NCBI GenBank assembly: GCA_004293285.1 | Contig: RDYF01000029.1 | Coordinates: forward strand, 1 to 63,675 | Direction: 5' to 3' | Origin: Verrucomicrobiota bacterium | GTDB lineage: Bacteria; Verrucomicrobiota; Verrucomicrobiia; Verrucomicrobiales; Akkermansiaceae | DNA: 63,675 nucleotides | Part shown: positions 52,785 to 62,343 of the stretch, piece by piece | Position numbering within the stretch: the stretch's first letter is position 1 | Layout of the letters: every line of letters starts with the position of its first letter | The notes under the pieces: model-generated | The model's input: the letters and a program-made list of their open reading frames with translations, nothing else | What the model was told of the DNA's origin: nothing | The model's database searches: none | Program-made: the position numbers and the translations under genes

Positions 52785-55524
52785 ATGAAAGTTGTATCCT
52801 CCGTTTTGCGAGATCCCCATACGCCGCAGCAATTTGACCCAGCCTACCGATGGCATCATTACGAAATCGCGGGGGTGTTAGAGTTATTGCGGGCGAATGA
52901 CGACGTGGGGTTGTCGGCCAAAGAAATCGAGCGGAGGCGCTTGGTTTTCGGGGAAAACGTTGTGACAGCTCGATCGGGGAAACCGGCGTGGTGGCGATTT
53001 CTTTTGCAGTTCCACCAGCCCCTGCTCTACTTATTGTTCGCGGCTGTGGGCGTGACCTTGTGGATGCATGAGTGGGTCGATGCGGCCGTCATATTTGGCG
53101 TTGTGGCGATCAATGCGATCATGGGTTTCTTGCAAGAGTCCAAAGCACAGAAAGCGGTCGAGGCATTGAGTCAACTGATCGCGACCGAGACAACTGTGAA
53201 GCGTCATGGCAAGCGGATGCGGATTTTGGCTTCCGAGTTGGTGCCAGGAGATTTGGTGCATTTGCAAAGCGGAGATCGAGTTCCAGCAGACATTCGCTTG
53301 ATTCGCGTCAATGGCTTGCAGGTTGATGAATCGGCGTTGACGGGAGAAAGCCTGGTGGTCGATAAGCATGCGCGACCTGTGCGATTCGATGCCCCCTTGG
53401 CGGAGCGAGCGAATCAGGCTTTTGCGGGCACCCATGTGACATACGGCACGGCGGAAGGAGTTGTTTGGTCGACGGGCGATTGCACGGAGACGGGGCGGAT
53501 TGCATCGATGATTGCTGAGGCAGCGGAAATAGCGACACCATTGACCAAAAAAATGGCAGTGATGAGTCGAATGCTGTTGTGGGCGATTTTGGCCTTGTCG
53601 GCACTGGCTTTTTACGCAGGGGTGAGTCGTGGCGAGCCTGCTTCTGCGATGTTTTTGTCGCTTGCCCGCGGCGGTGACAATCGTATTGGCCATCGGCGTG
53701 TCGCGTATGGCAAAACGTCGTGCGGTGATTCGCCAATTGCCAGCGGTCGAAGCTCTAGGCAGCGCCACGGTGGTTTGCTCGGACAAAACGGGGACATTGA
53801 CCGAAAACCAGATGACCGTGCAGCGTGTATGGGCCGGCGGACAAATCTATGAATTGACCGGCCTAGGCTACGATCTTCGCGGCAAGGTATTGTTGGGAGA
53901 GAAACAGGTCAGCGCCGCGAGTCATCCGGCATTGTCGGAATGCCTGAAAGCTGGGGTATGGTGCAATGACTCGATATTGACCAAAGACGATCGGGGGCGC
54001 TCGCTCGTACAAGGCGATCCTACCGAAGGAGCAATGCTCGTCGCCGCGACGAAAGCAGGATTGGTGCTGGATGATTTGGTCGATGTTGCGCCACGTCGAT
54101 GCATGATTCCGTTTGAGTCACAGCATATGTTTCGTGCGACCCTGCATTCGAAAGAGGGTGAGCGTGTGATTTACCAAGTGGGTGCGGTGGAAAAACTCAT
54201 CGAAAGTTGCAGCGATATGCTCGGCGCCGATGGTGAGGTCATCCCGATGGATCGGGAGGCGATTGATCTGGTCGTGGAGCAATGGACTTCAGCAGGATTG
54301 CGCGTGTTAGCCTTAGCGCGGAAGCATCCTGAGCAAGTGGATGATTTTTTGGAACATCGGCATGTTTCAGAGGGACTGACTTTTTTGGGTTTTCAAGGAA
54401 TGATGGATCCCCCTCGGGTCGAAGTGAAGGAGTCGATCGCGAGTTGCCATCGCGCCGGGATCTGCGTGAAGATGATCACGGGCGATCATGCCAATACGGC
54501 TCGTGCGATTGCGCAGCAACTGGGGATTGGCGGAAAGGATGTGGTGGTCGTGACGGGTCGTGAGCTCGAGCAAGTAAGTGTGGAGGATTTGCCCGATTTG
54601 GCGCATCGGGTCGATGTATTTGCACGGGTGGCTCCCGAGCAGAAATGGCGATTGGTCGAAGCCTTGCAGAGGCATGGTCACATCGTAGCGATGACGGGCG
54701 ATGGAGTGAATGATGCTCCTGCGCTGAAGCAGAGTGATATTGGTATCGCGATGGGCATCTCGGGGACAGATGTCGCCAAGGGGGCGGCTGACATGGTGCT
54801 GGCAGACGACAATTTCGCGACCATTCAAGCAGCAGTGGAAGAGGGGAGGGGCGTGTTTGACAACTTGAGAAAATTCTTGGTTTGGACGCTGCCGACGAAC
54901 ATTGGCCAAGGGTCGATCATTTTTGTGGCAATGCTCTTGGGCATGACTCTGCCGCTGATGCCGGTGCAGTTGCTCTGGGTCAACATGACTACGGCGCTTT
55001 TTTTGGGATTGATGTTGGTGTTTGAGCCCAAGGAAAAAGACCTAATGACACGGCCGCCGCGCGATCCTAAACAGCCTTTGTTGACCTACCCTTTGATGAT
55101 GCGAACGGGCTTGATCTCCTTGATCATGATGGGCGGAGGATTTTGGCTTTTGATGTATGAGACGCGGTTTGAGCACAAAAGCATCGAGTCGGCGAGAACG
55201 GCGGTGGTGAATGTCATCGTGATGGTCGAGATGGCTTACATGATGTGTTGTCGATCGCTCACACATTCGCTGCTCCATGTGGGCTTGTGGCGCAATCGAT
55301 GGGCCTTGATTGGAGCAGTGGTGATGATTTTGGCGCAAATGTTTTTCACTTATTCCCCAATCATGAACAAACTATTCCACACCGCACCGCTTGATCAAGG
55401 GGCTTGGATCAGGATTGGGTTGGTGGCGGCTCTATCATGTCTCGCCGTGGAGTGGGAAAAATGGTTACGTTTCGGTCGTCATACGAAAGAAGCAACGAGG
55501 TCAGCGGAATCTGCGTTGCATTAG
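52785..55524 (+). pseudogene. Cation-transporting P-type ATPase (P2-type), broken by a small deletion in M4
   Basis: The first frame (52785 to about 53672) carries the N-terminal cation-pump region, membrane helices M1-M3 and the actuator motif DESALTGES. The second frame (from about 53670 to 55524) carries the phosphorylation motif [30 protein letters not shown] and the C-terminal helices. They meet at SAMFLS / [12 protein letters not shown]. Related pumps read SLAVAAIPEGLPAAVTI there, so the I-P-E-G residues of the M4 ion site are missing along with the frame. Both sides are otherwise intact. Ion preference (Ca2+, Mn2+ or monovalent) cannot be set. A TerC gene 1.2 kb downstream suggests divalent metal traffic. 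Confidence 0.85.
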
Positions 55525-55557
55525 GAGAGAGAACAGAGATCATCATTCACCGCAAAT

Positions 55558-56619
55558 ATGGGAACCGCGATCCAAAACAAACAGCCCAAAATGGTGCCGC
55601 CAGATTATCTCTGGCACGTGCATTATTTTCGGGCTTTTGCGATTGTCTGCATCGTCTTGGTGCATTCATGGGTGGTGCCCAAATCATATGAGTCAGCGAT
55701 GTTCGCTCGACCGCTCGACGCCTGTCGAGAGACGCTTTTTCACTCCAGTTCGATCTATTTTGTCTTCATCTCGGGCTTTTTGTTTTTCGCCCTGTCTGCG
55801 AAATTCGATTTGCGCAAGTATTGGAAAAACAAATGGAGCTTTGTCTTATGTCCGTATCTCGTGATCACAACTGGGTTGTTTGTTGTAAGAAAATTCTGGG
55901 GGAAAGAGGAGTTTGATGGTTCATTTGCCAACTACGTCGACTATCTGCTTTGGGGTAAAGCGCACGTGCAGCTGTGGTACATTCCTTTCATCGCAGTGGT
56001 TTTTCTGGTGAGCCCTTGGATTCTCAAAGTCCCTGAACGACACCTACCATGGTTGTGCGGAGTATCGGCGTTGTTGCCTTTGCTGGGGACGCGCCAAGGC
56101 ATTTCTCCTTTTGGGCTAAACATGTTGTATTTCATGCCCATTTTTGTGGTGGGTTATGGCGTCGCTCGTTATGAATCGGCGGTCGTTTCAATGCTCAAGT
56201 CATGGTTGATGCCGATCATCATCGGAGTCGCTATGGCTACGTCAGCCTTGTTTTATCTCGAGCTGAGCAAGAATGAGCTGCGGTATGAGTGGGGGAGTTT
56301 GAGGGAATCGCTCTATTACTTGCAGAAACTGGGTCTGAGCTTTTTGGTCATGGAGTTCTTTCGGCGCGTAGGGCAAAGGAAGCTGGTCTTGATGGATCAA
56401 ATCGCCAAGGCCAGTTTTGGCATTTATTTCCTTCACCCAATGCTACAGTTGGATTTTATCTGGTATCGGATGTTTGACTTTCTTGCACAAGGGAGTCCTG
56501 TTCTGTTGTTTGTTGTCTCCTTTGCTTATTCCTTAGGAGTGGTCTATCTCTGCTTGGCGACAACTCGTCTTTTGGCCAGATTGCTGGGAAAAAAATCGCG
56601 CTACCTCGTGGGTTGCTAA
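55558..56619 (+). CDS. Acyltransferase family 3 membrane protein
   Basis: A 353-residue polytopic protein. The N-terminal HYFRAFAIVCIVLVHSW has the family's His, and IYFVFISGFLFF follows, then about ten hydrophobic helices and a late GIYFLHPMLQ that is also typical. It O-acylates a surface sugar or lipid. It is the second member of this family in the window and is not close to the other (23900). It starts 33 nt after the ATPase stop, so may share its transcript. Confidence 0.87.
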   Translation: MGTAIQNKQPKMVPPDYLWHVHYFRAFAIVCIVLVHSWVVPKSYESAMFARPLDACRETLFHSSSIYFVFISGFLFFALSAKFDLRKYWKNKWSFVLCPYLVITTGLFVVRKFWGKEEFDGSFANYVDYLLWGKAHVQLWYIPFIAVVFLVSPWILKVPERHLPWLCGVSALLPLLGTRQGISPFGLNMLYFMPIFVVGYGVARYESAVVSMLKSWLMPIIIGVAMATSALFYLELSKNELRYEWGSLRESLYYLQKLGLSFLVMEFFRRVGQRKLVLMDQIAKASFGIYFLHPMLQLDFIWYRMFDFLAQGSPVLLFVVSFAYSLGVVYLCLATTRLLARLLGKKSRYLVGC

Positions 56620-56753
56620 AATCCATCAGACAAGCAGGGCAGGGTTGGGGCCCATTGGCGTCAGAAGCGTCGAGTCACCTCTTGTCCCGCGTGCCATCAA
56701 TCAGAAAAAAACCCTGAGATTCTACTCGTCAGCGAAGCACGTCCGATTAAACT

Positions 56754-57836
56754 GTGCGCGTGATTCCTTGGTTGATTTTTATTGGTTTTGTTTTCGCAAT
56801 GCTCGCCATTGATTTGGGAGTGTTTCATCGCAAGTCTCATGAAGTGGGATTTCGAGAGTCGTTGATGTGGTCCGCTGTGTGGATTACCATGGGACTGGCC
56901 TTTTCAGGATTGGTCTACATGGGCTATGAGAATCATTGGTTTGGTCTCGGAAGTACGATCGATGCGGTGGATCGGATCCAAAACAACGGTTATTTGGCGG
57001 CGACGAAGTATCTCACGGCCTACGTGGTGGAGAAGTCGCTGAGCGTCGATAACATTTTTGTGATTGCGCTGGTGTTTAGCTCTCTTTCGGTGCCGCCGCG
57101 CTACCAGCACCGTGTCTTGTTTTGGGGGATTTTGGGAGCACTGGCCTTGCGGGGCACGATGATTGGATTGGGTTCGATGTTGGTACAAAACTTCCATTGG
57201 ATCCTTTACGTTTTTGGGGCCTTCTTGCTCTTTACAGGATTGAAAATGCTGTTCATGAAGGAAGACGAAGAAGACGCTCATCCTGAGAAAAATCGCATTG
57301 TGAAATGGATGCGACGCGTGTTTCCGATTACACAGAATTTTCACGGCCAGCATTTCATGGTGCGCGCGGGAGGCGAGTGGGCACAGGAGAGCTCTGAGCC
57401 AGGAAAAGCTCCGTCCGTTGATAAGGTGCTTGCTGCCGCGCCGCGAGGGAAATGGTTGCTGACGCCCTTGTTTGTGGCGCTCGTATTGGTTGAGGTGACC
57501 GACCTGATTTTTGCGGTCGATTCGATTCCTGCGGTGTTTGCCATCACAGCAGATCCTTTCCTTGTATTTACCAGCAATGTGTTCGCGATTCTGGGCTTGC
57601 GATCTTTGTATTTCGCGCTGGCAGGATTGATTCATAAGTTCCAATACCTGAAGCCTGCGCTTTCTTTGATTCTGGTGCTCGTAGGGGTAAAAATGTTAGC
57701 GGCCAAATGGCTCAAGCTTTGGTTGGGTGATTCGTTCAACCTCATTGTTCTCGCTGTGATCGTCAGCGTTTTGGTGATCGGTGTGGTGACCTCGATTGTC
57801 TTTGCGAAAAAAGTCGAGTCGCCCGACGTGCCATAA
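56754..57836 (+). CDS. TerC-family membrane protein (Alx-like, probable Mn/metal exporter)
   Basis: A 360-residue protein with about eight membrane helices, starting at a GTG. The segments YVVEKSLSVDNIFVIALVF and VEVTDLIFAVDSIPAVFAIT contain the paired acidic residues characteristic of TerC. Family members include Alx/MeeF-type manganese exporters and tellurite-resistance proteins. The 134-nt region in front was examined for a yybP-ykoY (Mn) riboswitch, and no convincing core was found. It lies in the same direction as the broken P-type ATPase. Confidence 0.9.
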   Translation: MRVIPWLIFIGFVFAMLAIDLGVFHRKSHEVGFRESLMWSAVWITMGLAFSGLVYMGYENHWFGLGSTIDAVDRIQNNGYLAATKYLTAYVVEKSLSVDNIFVIALVFSSLSVPPRYQHRVLFWGILGALALRGTMIGLGSMLVQNFHWILYVFGAFLLFTGLKMLFMKEDEEDAHPEKNRIVKWMRRVFPITQNFHGQHFMVRAGGEWAQESSEPGKAPSVDKVLAAAPRGKWLLTPLFVALVLVEVTDLIFAVDSIPAVFAITADPFLVFTSNVFAILGLRSLYFALAGLIHKFQYLKPALSLILVLVGVKMLAAKWLKLWLGDSFNLIVLAVIVSVLVIGVVTSIVFAKKVESPDVP

Positions 57837-57900
57837 ACTTGTCCGTGCGAGTTCGCGATGTCAGCGAACATTCCGGCTCATGAATCATACTGGAGGAAAC

Positions 57901-59487
57901 GTGCTTGTCGCCATGAGAGAGACCCGCAGCATGGCACGTTGCCTCATCGGCGTGATGGTTTTGTTGCTTGGGGCAAGTTGCACCGCGCCGATTCTGGTGA
58001 CGACCAAGCGACCGAATTGGCCTGAAGGACAGGTTCGGCGGGATTCACTCGTGGATTTACTGACCGACCTTCAAACCTTGCAGGAGGAGTTGCCTGGGGG
58101 TGATGAACGAGTCAGGCAACGCTACAATTTTTTGGTGTCGCGCGTGGTTGAATCGGTGAATGCTCAGAAACTCGAGCCATGGCGTTCTGCCGTGACTTTG
58201 AACGGCCCGCGCGACTCTTATCGGCTCACGGCTTGCTCGAATGTGGCGGCTTTTCATGGCAAACAGCAGTGGTTTCCGGTCGATACCTTGAAGCGCAAGC
58301 GCGAGTTGGGAAAGATCCTGGCGACGGTGGACGGGGTGGGCGCGCCGTTGGTGGCAGCCAGTCCATTTGATGAAATCGGAAATTCTTCGCATCGTCATGA
58401 AATTCCTGTCGTAAATCTGACGGCCGTGATTCGATTCCGAGGAAAAGAGGCGCAGTTGAGCTTTTATGATCCATTGCAAACGGAAACCATCGAACTCCGG
58501 GGAAGTCGCTACCGATTGGCCGCAGACTACGGCGCAGCGATGCAGTTGACACTATCGAAAACACGGGTGGATCGGCTGGGGTTTGTGCGCTTGCTCAATC
58601 CCTCGCGATATGACAACACCGCTCATATCAAATTCACACAAGCGTATGATCCGCAAAGAATTCCCGTATTGATGGTGCATGGCCTTGATAGCACTCCTGC
58701 GACTTTTACGGCGATGTACTTGCGCTTGATGTCCGATCCGGAGATCCGTCGCCGCTATCAATTTTGGGTGTTTAGTTATCCGAGTGGCTACCCCTATCAT
58801 TACTCGGCAGTCTTGCTGCGTCGCGAGCTCGATTCGATTCGTCGCGCTTACCCGCATCAAAAACCCATGGTCGTGATGGGTCATAGCATGGGAGGATTGA
58901 TCACACGATTGATGTTGACCGATGCAGGCGATCAAATTTGGCGGAAAGCCTTCCGCAGGAAACCATCGGAAACACGAGTCTTTGGCAAAAGCAGAAAATT
59001 GTTAGAAGAAACCTTAGTTTTCAACGCGAGGCCTGAAATTTCCCGTGCGATTTTCTTTTCTGCGCCTCATCGTGGTTCGAATCTAGCAACTAGTTTGCTG
59101 GGGCGCACCATGGCGCGGTTGGTGAAAATTCCTGCGACCATTGCAGATGCAAGCAACCTGATGTATTCGATTGCGACGGTGGACGAGGCGGGATTGATGA
59201 TTCAATCGGCTCCCAATAGCATTGGCACACTGGCACCGGGAAATCCCTTTGTTTTGGCGATCAATGAAATCCCGATCCATCCACGGGTCAGATACCACAG
59301 TGTGATCGGCGACCGCGGCAAGGGCGATAGCCCACATTCCAGCGATGGCGTTGTTTCCTACTGGAGCTCGCATCTTGAGGGTGCTGCTTCAGAAAAAGTC
59401 ATCCCCTCAGGTCATGGTTCTCACGTGCATCCCGATGGAATCGCCGAGGCTCGTCGAATTCTGCATAGCCATGAACAAACACCATGA
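57901..59487 (+). CDS. Lipase-like alpha/beta-hydrolase lipoprotein
   Basis: The best start is GTG at 57901, with GGAGG four bases upstream; it gives a lipoprotein signal (CLIGVMVLLLGASC, lipobox LGAS-Cys). About 528 residues. The C-terminal hydrolase has LMVHGLDSTPATF, the nucleophile in VVMGHSMGGLITR, FSAPHRGSNLA and a late His in SGHGSHVHPDG. The fold and the motifs resemble PGAP1-like and triacylglycerol lipases. The N-terminal 230 residues are unfamiliar. It probably acts on lipids or esters at the outer membrane. A hairpin follows the stop. Confidence 0.8.
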   Translation: MLVAMRETRSMARCLIGVMVLLLGASCTAPILVTTKRPNWPEGQVRRDSLVDLLTDLQTLQEELPGGDERVRQRYNFLVSRVVESVNAQKLEPWRSAVTLNGPRDSYRLTACSNVAAFHGKQQWFPVDTLKRKRELGKILATVDGVGAPLVAASPFDEIGNSSHRHEIPVVNLTAVIRFRGKEAQLSFYDPLQTETIELRGSRYRLAADYGAAMQLTLSKTRVDRLGFVRLLNPSRYDNTAHIKFTQAYDPQRIPVLMVHGLDSTPATFTAMYLRLMSDPEIRRRYQFWVFSYPSGYPYHYSAVLLRRELDSIRRAYPHQKPMVVMGHSMGGLITRLMLTDAGDQIWRKAFRRKPSETRVFGKSRKLLEETLVFNARPEISRAIFFSAPHRGSNLATSLLGRTMARLVKIPATIADASNLMYSIATVDEAGLMIQSAPNSIGTLAPGNPFVLAINEIPIHPRVRYHSVIGDRGKGDSPHSSDGVVSYWSSHLEGAASEKVIPSGHGSHVHPDGIAEARRILHSHEQTP

Positions 59488-59497
59488 TAGCATCTTT

Positions 59498-59520
59498 CCA
59501 TGCGTGCTGCGGACGCATGG
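59498..59520. terminator. Hairpin after the lipase gene, no T-tract
   Basis: CCATGCGT / ACGCATGG, a perfect 8-bp stem with a 7-nt loop, 11 nt after the lipase stop. It is not followed by a T run on either strand, so it may be an RNA-end stabiliser or a Rho-aided terminator. The convergent comM gene ends 69 nt further on. Confidence 0.45.
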
Positions 59521-59588
59521 GGAGGTCGTCATGGCACAATCACTCGCGCAAGCGAAATGAAATTTGTTAGGCGATGTGCCGATGATGA

Positions 59589-61124
59589 TCAAGTAAACAA
59601 CTTGCGATCCAGCGAGCGATACTGAATTGCTTCGAGGATGTGCTCGCTTTGAATGCGCTCCGATTGGGCGAGGTCGGCGATGGTTCGCGCGACCTTGAGG
59701 ATGCGGTCGTGGGCGCGGGCGGAGAAATTCATTTGCTCCATGGCATGCTCAAGGTAACTCGTGCTGGTGGCATCGAGAGCACAGTGCTCCCGTACAAGCT
59801 TGGCAGACATCGCCGAATTGGTGGAAACGCCTTTGTTTTTGCGGAAGCGCTCGCTCTGAATTTCCCTGGCGGACGAAACGCGTGCGCGGATGGTGGCGGA
59901 GTTTTCGCCGAACTCGGTGGAGGACAGTTCCTTAAAATCCACCAAAGGAACCTCCACATGGATGTCGATCCGATCCAACAGCGGACCAGAAATTTTCTGT
60001 CGGTATTTTTCAATCGCGCGCGAACCACAGCGGCACTCGCGCTTCGAATCACCGTAAAATCCGCACGGGCAGGGGTTCATCGCGGCGACCAGCATGAAGC
60101 GCGAGGGAAAGGTCAGCGAGCCTGCGGCGCGCGAGATCGTAACGTGGCCGTCTTCGAGAGGTTGACGCATGACTTCCAGCGTGTTGCGGCGGAATTCGGG
60201 GAGCTCGTCGAGAAACAGCAGTCCATGGTGCGATAGCGAGACTTCACCGGGGCCAGGATTGCTGCCACCTCCCAGCAATCCGGCATCCGATATGGTGTGA
60301 TGCGGCGCGCGATACGGGCGGGTGGTGATGAAAGAACGCTTGGGATCCAGCGAACCGGCGATCGAATGAATCTTCGTGGTTTCGATGGCTTCCTCCTCCG
60401 TCATGTCAGGTAGGATGCTGGGGAGTCGCTTGGCAAGCATCGATTTCCCCGTCCCTGGCGGTCCTACCATGAGAATGTTGTGACCTCCGGTGGCGGCGAT
60501 TTCCAGGGCGCGTTTGACTTGGTACTGTCCTTTCACCTCTTCAAAATCGACATCATACTTGCGATGCGATTCAAAAAAGGCTTGTCGGTCCAATTGACAG
60601 CGCGGAATTTCTGCATCGCCGGTGAGGAAATTCCAGGTTTGGTGAAGAGACTCGACACCGTAGACTTCAATGCCGTCGACAATCGCCGCCTCACAGGCAT
60701 TCACGGCGGGCACGATGATACGCTTCTTTCCACGAGCGCGTGCTTCTAAGGCCATTGGCAGCGCACCTTTGATCGGTCGCACCGTGCCATCAAGCGCCAA
60801 TTCGCCTGCAATGTAGCAATCGTCCGCGGGCAGCGCTTGCTCGGCACAGGCGGAAGCCATGGCGAGGGCAATCGGCAAATCAAACGACGGCCCCTCTTTC
60901 TTGACATCGGCAGGCGCCAAATTCACCGTTTTACTGCCATCGGCAAATGGCAGGGCCGAGGCGATGATCGCTGAGGTGACGCGCTGGATCGATTCACGCA
61001 CGGCAGCATCCGGCAAGCCGACAACAAAAATTTGCGGCTTTTCTGCTCCCCAAGCATTGACCTCCACCTCCACTTCCAAGGCATCGACCCCACGCAACGC
61101 GGCTGAATAGATTCGAGTAATCAT
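59589..61124 (-). CDS. comM: YifB/ComM-family Mg-chelatase-like AAA+ ATPase
   Basis: A complete 511-residue protein. The N-terminal Lon-protease-like ChlI domain ([18 protein letters not shown], then [20 protein letters not shown]) is followed by an AAA+ domain with Walker A GPPGTGKS near residues 219-226, Walker [11 protein letters not shown], and [11 protein letters not shown]. ComM is a branch-migration helicase that extends strand exchange during natural transformation. The other known competence-linked item in the window is the secretin at 42-44 kb. Confidence 0.94.
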   Translation of the reverse strand: MITRIYSAALRGVDALEVEVEVNAWGAEKPQIFVVGLPDAAVRESIQRVTSAIIASALPFADGSKTVNLAPADVKKEGPSFDLPIALAMASACAEQALPADDCYIAGELALDGTVRPIKGALPMALEARARGKKRIIVPAVNACEAAIVDGIEVYGVESLHQTWNFLTGDAEIPRCQLDRQAFFESHRKYDVDFEEVKGQYQVKRALEIAATGGHNILMVGPPGTGKSMLAKRLPSILPDMTEEEAIETTKIHSIAGSLDPKRSFITTRPYRAPHHTISDAGLLGGGSNPGPGEVSLSHHGLLFLDELPEFRRNTLEVMRQPLEDGHVTISRAAGSLTFPSRFMLVAAMNPCPCGFYGDSKRECRCGSRAIEKYRQKISGPLLDRIDIHVEVPLVDFKELSSTEFGENSATIRARVSSAREIQSERFRKNKGVSTNSAMSAKLVREHCALDATSTSYLEHAMEQMNFSARAHDRILKVARTIADLAQSERIQSEHILEAIQYRSLDRKLFT

Positions 61125-61463
61125 CTGAACAGTGAAAAATCTCCTTTTGCGAAATCCGTGTTCGATTTCGGTGAAAAATTTTCATGTTTTGTCCCTAACT
61201 GCGACAAAAAGCGATCGCGCACTGTGACAACATGTCCCACTGACAAAAAACGTTTCAGTCTTTCCAGCCGGTTTTTCTGCGTAATTCCTAGCTCCAGCAA
61301 GCCTTGTCTGGCGGCTATCTTGAATTTGCAGAAATAGGAATGCTTCCTGCTTGCAAAGATTTGCGCAGTCGCGTGATGGCGCCCTTTCGAGTAAATGTCC
61401 GATTTTTGGAATAATTCGCTCGTCGGCGTCGCTAAGTCATTGGGCAACTAAACAAACAACATT
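61125..61463. promoter_or_regulatory. Divergent control region between comM and the sigma-factor gene
   Basis: 339 nt without a credible gene; the 109-codon minus-strand frame here has no recognisable domain. Two perfect inverted repeats lie near the comM side: GAAATC / GATTTC with a 7-nt loop (61151-61169) and TTTTGTC / GACAAAA with a 9-nt loop (61187-61209). They could be operators or the 5' leader of comM. The sigma gene is preceded by an A/C-rich leader without a Shine-Dalgarno. Confidence 0.45.
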
Positions 61464-62271
61464 ATGGCATCAGAATTCGACAGCAGCATGAAGGCCTACA
61501 TGAAGGAGATCGCGAAGACTCCCCTTCTTACCCTCGAAGACGAGATCGCGTTGTCAGGCGAATTTGCGTTTGGTTGTGAAAATTGCTCAAGATTACTCCG
61601 GTTACGGCATGCCTGTGTCCGACCTCATTTCGGAGGGCAACATCGGTTTGATGAAAGCTGTCGACCGTTTTGACCCGGTCAAAGGCGGCAAACTCAGCAC
61701 CTATGCTGCCTGGTGGATCAAGCAGTCGATCAAGCGCGCTTTGGCCAATCAAAGCAAAACGATTCGTCTGCCCGTGCACATGGTCGATAAAATCGCCAAA
61801 TTGCGTCGCATCACGGCGATGCTGACAGAAGCCTACGGTCGTGAACCGACCGATGAAGAACTTTCCGAGGAAACCGGTATCCCACGTCGCAAGCTGGCGA
61901 TGCTCAAGCAGGCCTCGCAGCGTCCCACTTCGCTCGATGCGCCGATCAATGAAGGGGAGTCGACGAATTATGGTGAAATCATCGGCGATGAAAAAGCCAT
62001 CAATCCCTTGGAAATGTTGTCGGATAAAAATCTCCACGACAATCTCGATGGCTTGTTGACGGTCCTCGACAGCCGCGAGCGAGCGATCATCGATGAGCGC
62101 TTTGGTTTGACCGGTAAGCGTCCACTGACCTTGGAAGAGGTCGGACGCGAGTTCGGCGTCACACGCGAGCGCATCCGTCAGTTGCAAAACAGTGCGTTGA
62201 CCAAAATGCGCAACGCCCTGCGGAAAAAGGACAAGCCTGCTCCCAACGCTTTGCGCGGTGAAATGGCCTGA
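61464..62271 (+). pseudogene. Primary-type sigma-70 factor (RpoD/RpoS-like), broken by a small deletion in region 2.1
   Basis: The frame from 61464 begins with a perfect sigma region 1.2 (SSMKAYMKEIAKTPLLTLEDEIALSG) and is then lost; a second frame resumes at LRLVVKIAQDYSGYG and runs through regions 2.2-2.4 (ISEGNIGLMKAVDRFDP, YAAWWIKQSIKRALANQ), 3 and 4 ([29 protein letters not shown]). Normal sigma factors have about 15 residues between these points (R-I-K-x-G-D-E-x-A-R-x-x-M-I-x-A-N). They are missing here together with the frame, as if about 47 nt were lost. A sigma factor of this class is usually essential, so either a second copy exists or the sequence is wrong at this spot. The residues quoted for the gap are from family knowledge. 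Confidence 0.88.
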
Positions 62272-62288
62272 GCTTTCTCGCAGAGCAC

Positions 62289-62323
62289 AAAAAAGCACCA
62301 CCCACGACGGGCGGTGCTTTTTT
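62289..62323. terminator. Bidirectional intrinsic terminator between sigma factor and fabV
   Basis: A run of A, then a stem GCACC-a-CCC paired with GGG-c-GGTGC around a 5-nt loop (ACGAC), then a run of T. With A on one side and T on the other it can end transcripts from both converging genes. Confidence 0.9.
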
Positions 62324-62343
62324 GATGGAGTGAAGCGATGCGA

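Noticed and set aside
52637..52837. 67-codon Cys/His-rich frame before the P-type ATPase
   Set aside because: It overlaps the ATPase start, begins at GTG without proper spacing from a ribosome site, and matches no family.
56620..56753. Possible yybP-ykoY manganese riboswitch before TerC
   Set aside because: The conserved GGGGAGTA-like core and matching helices were not found; only scattered G-rich sequence is present.
61121..61447. 109-codon minus-strand frame in the comM/sigma control region
   Set aside because: No domain, and it overlaps the comM start; treated as non-coding.
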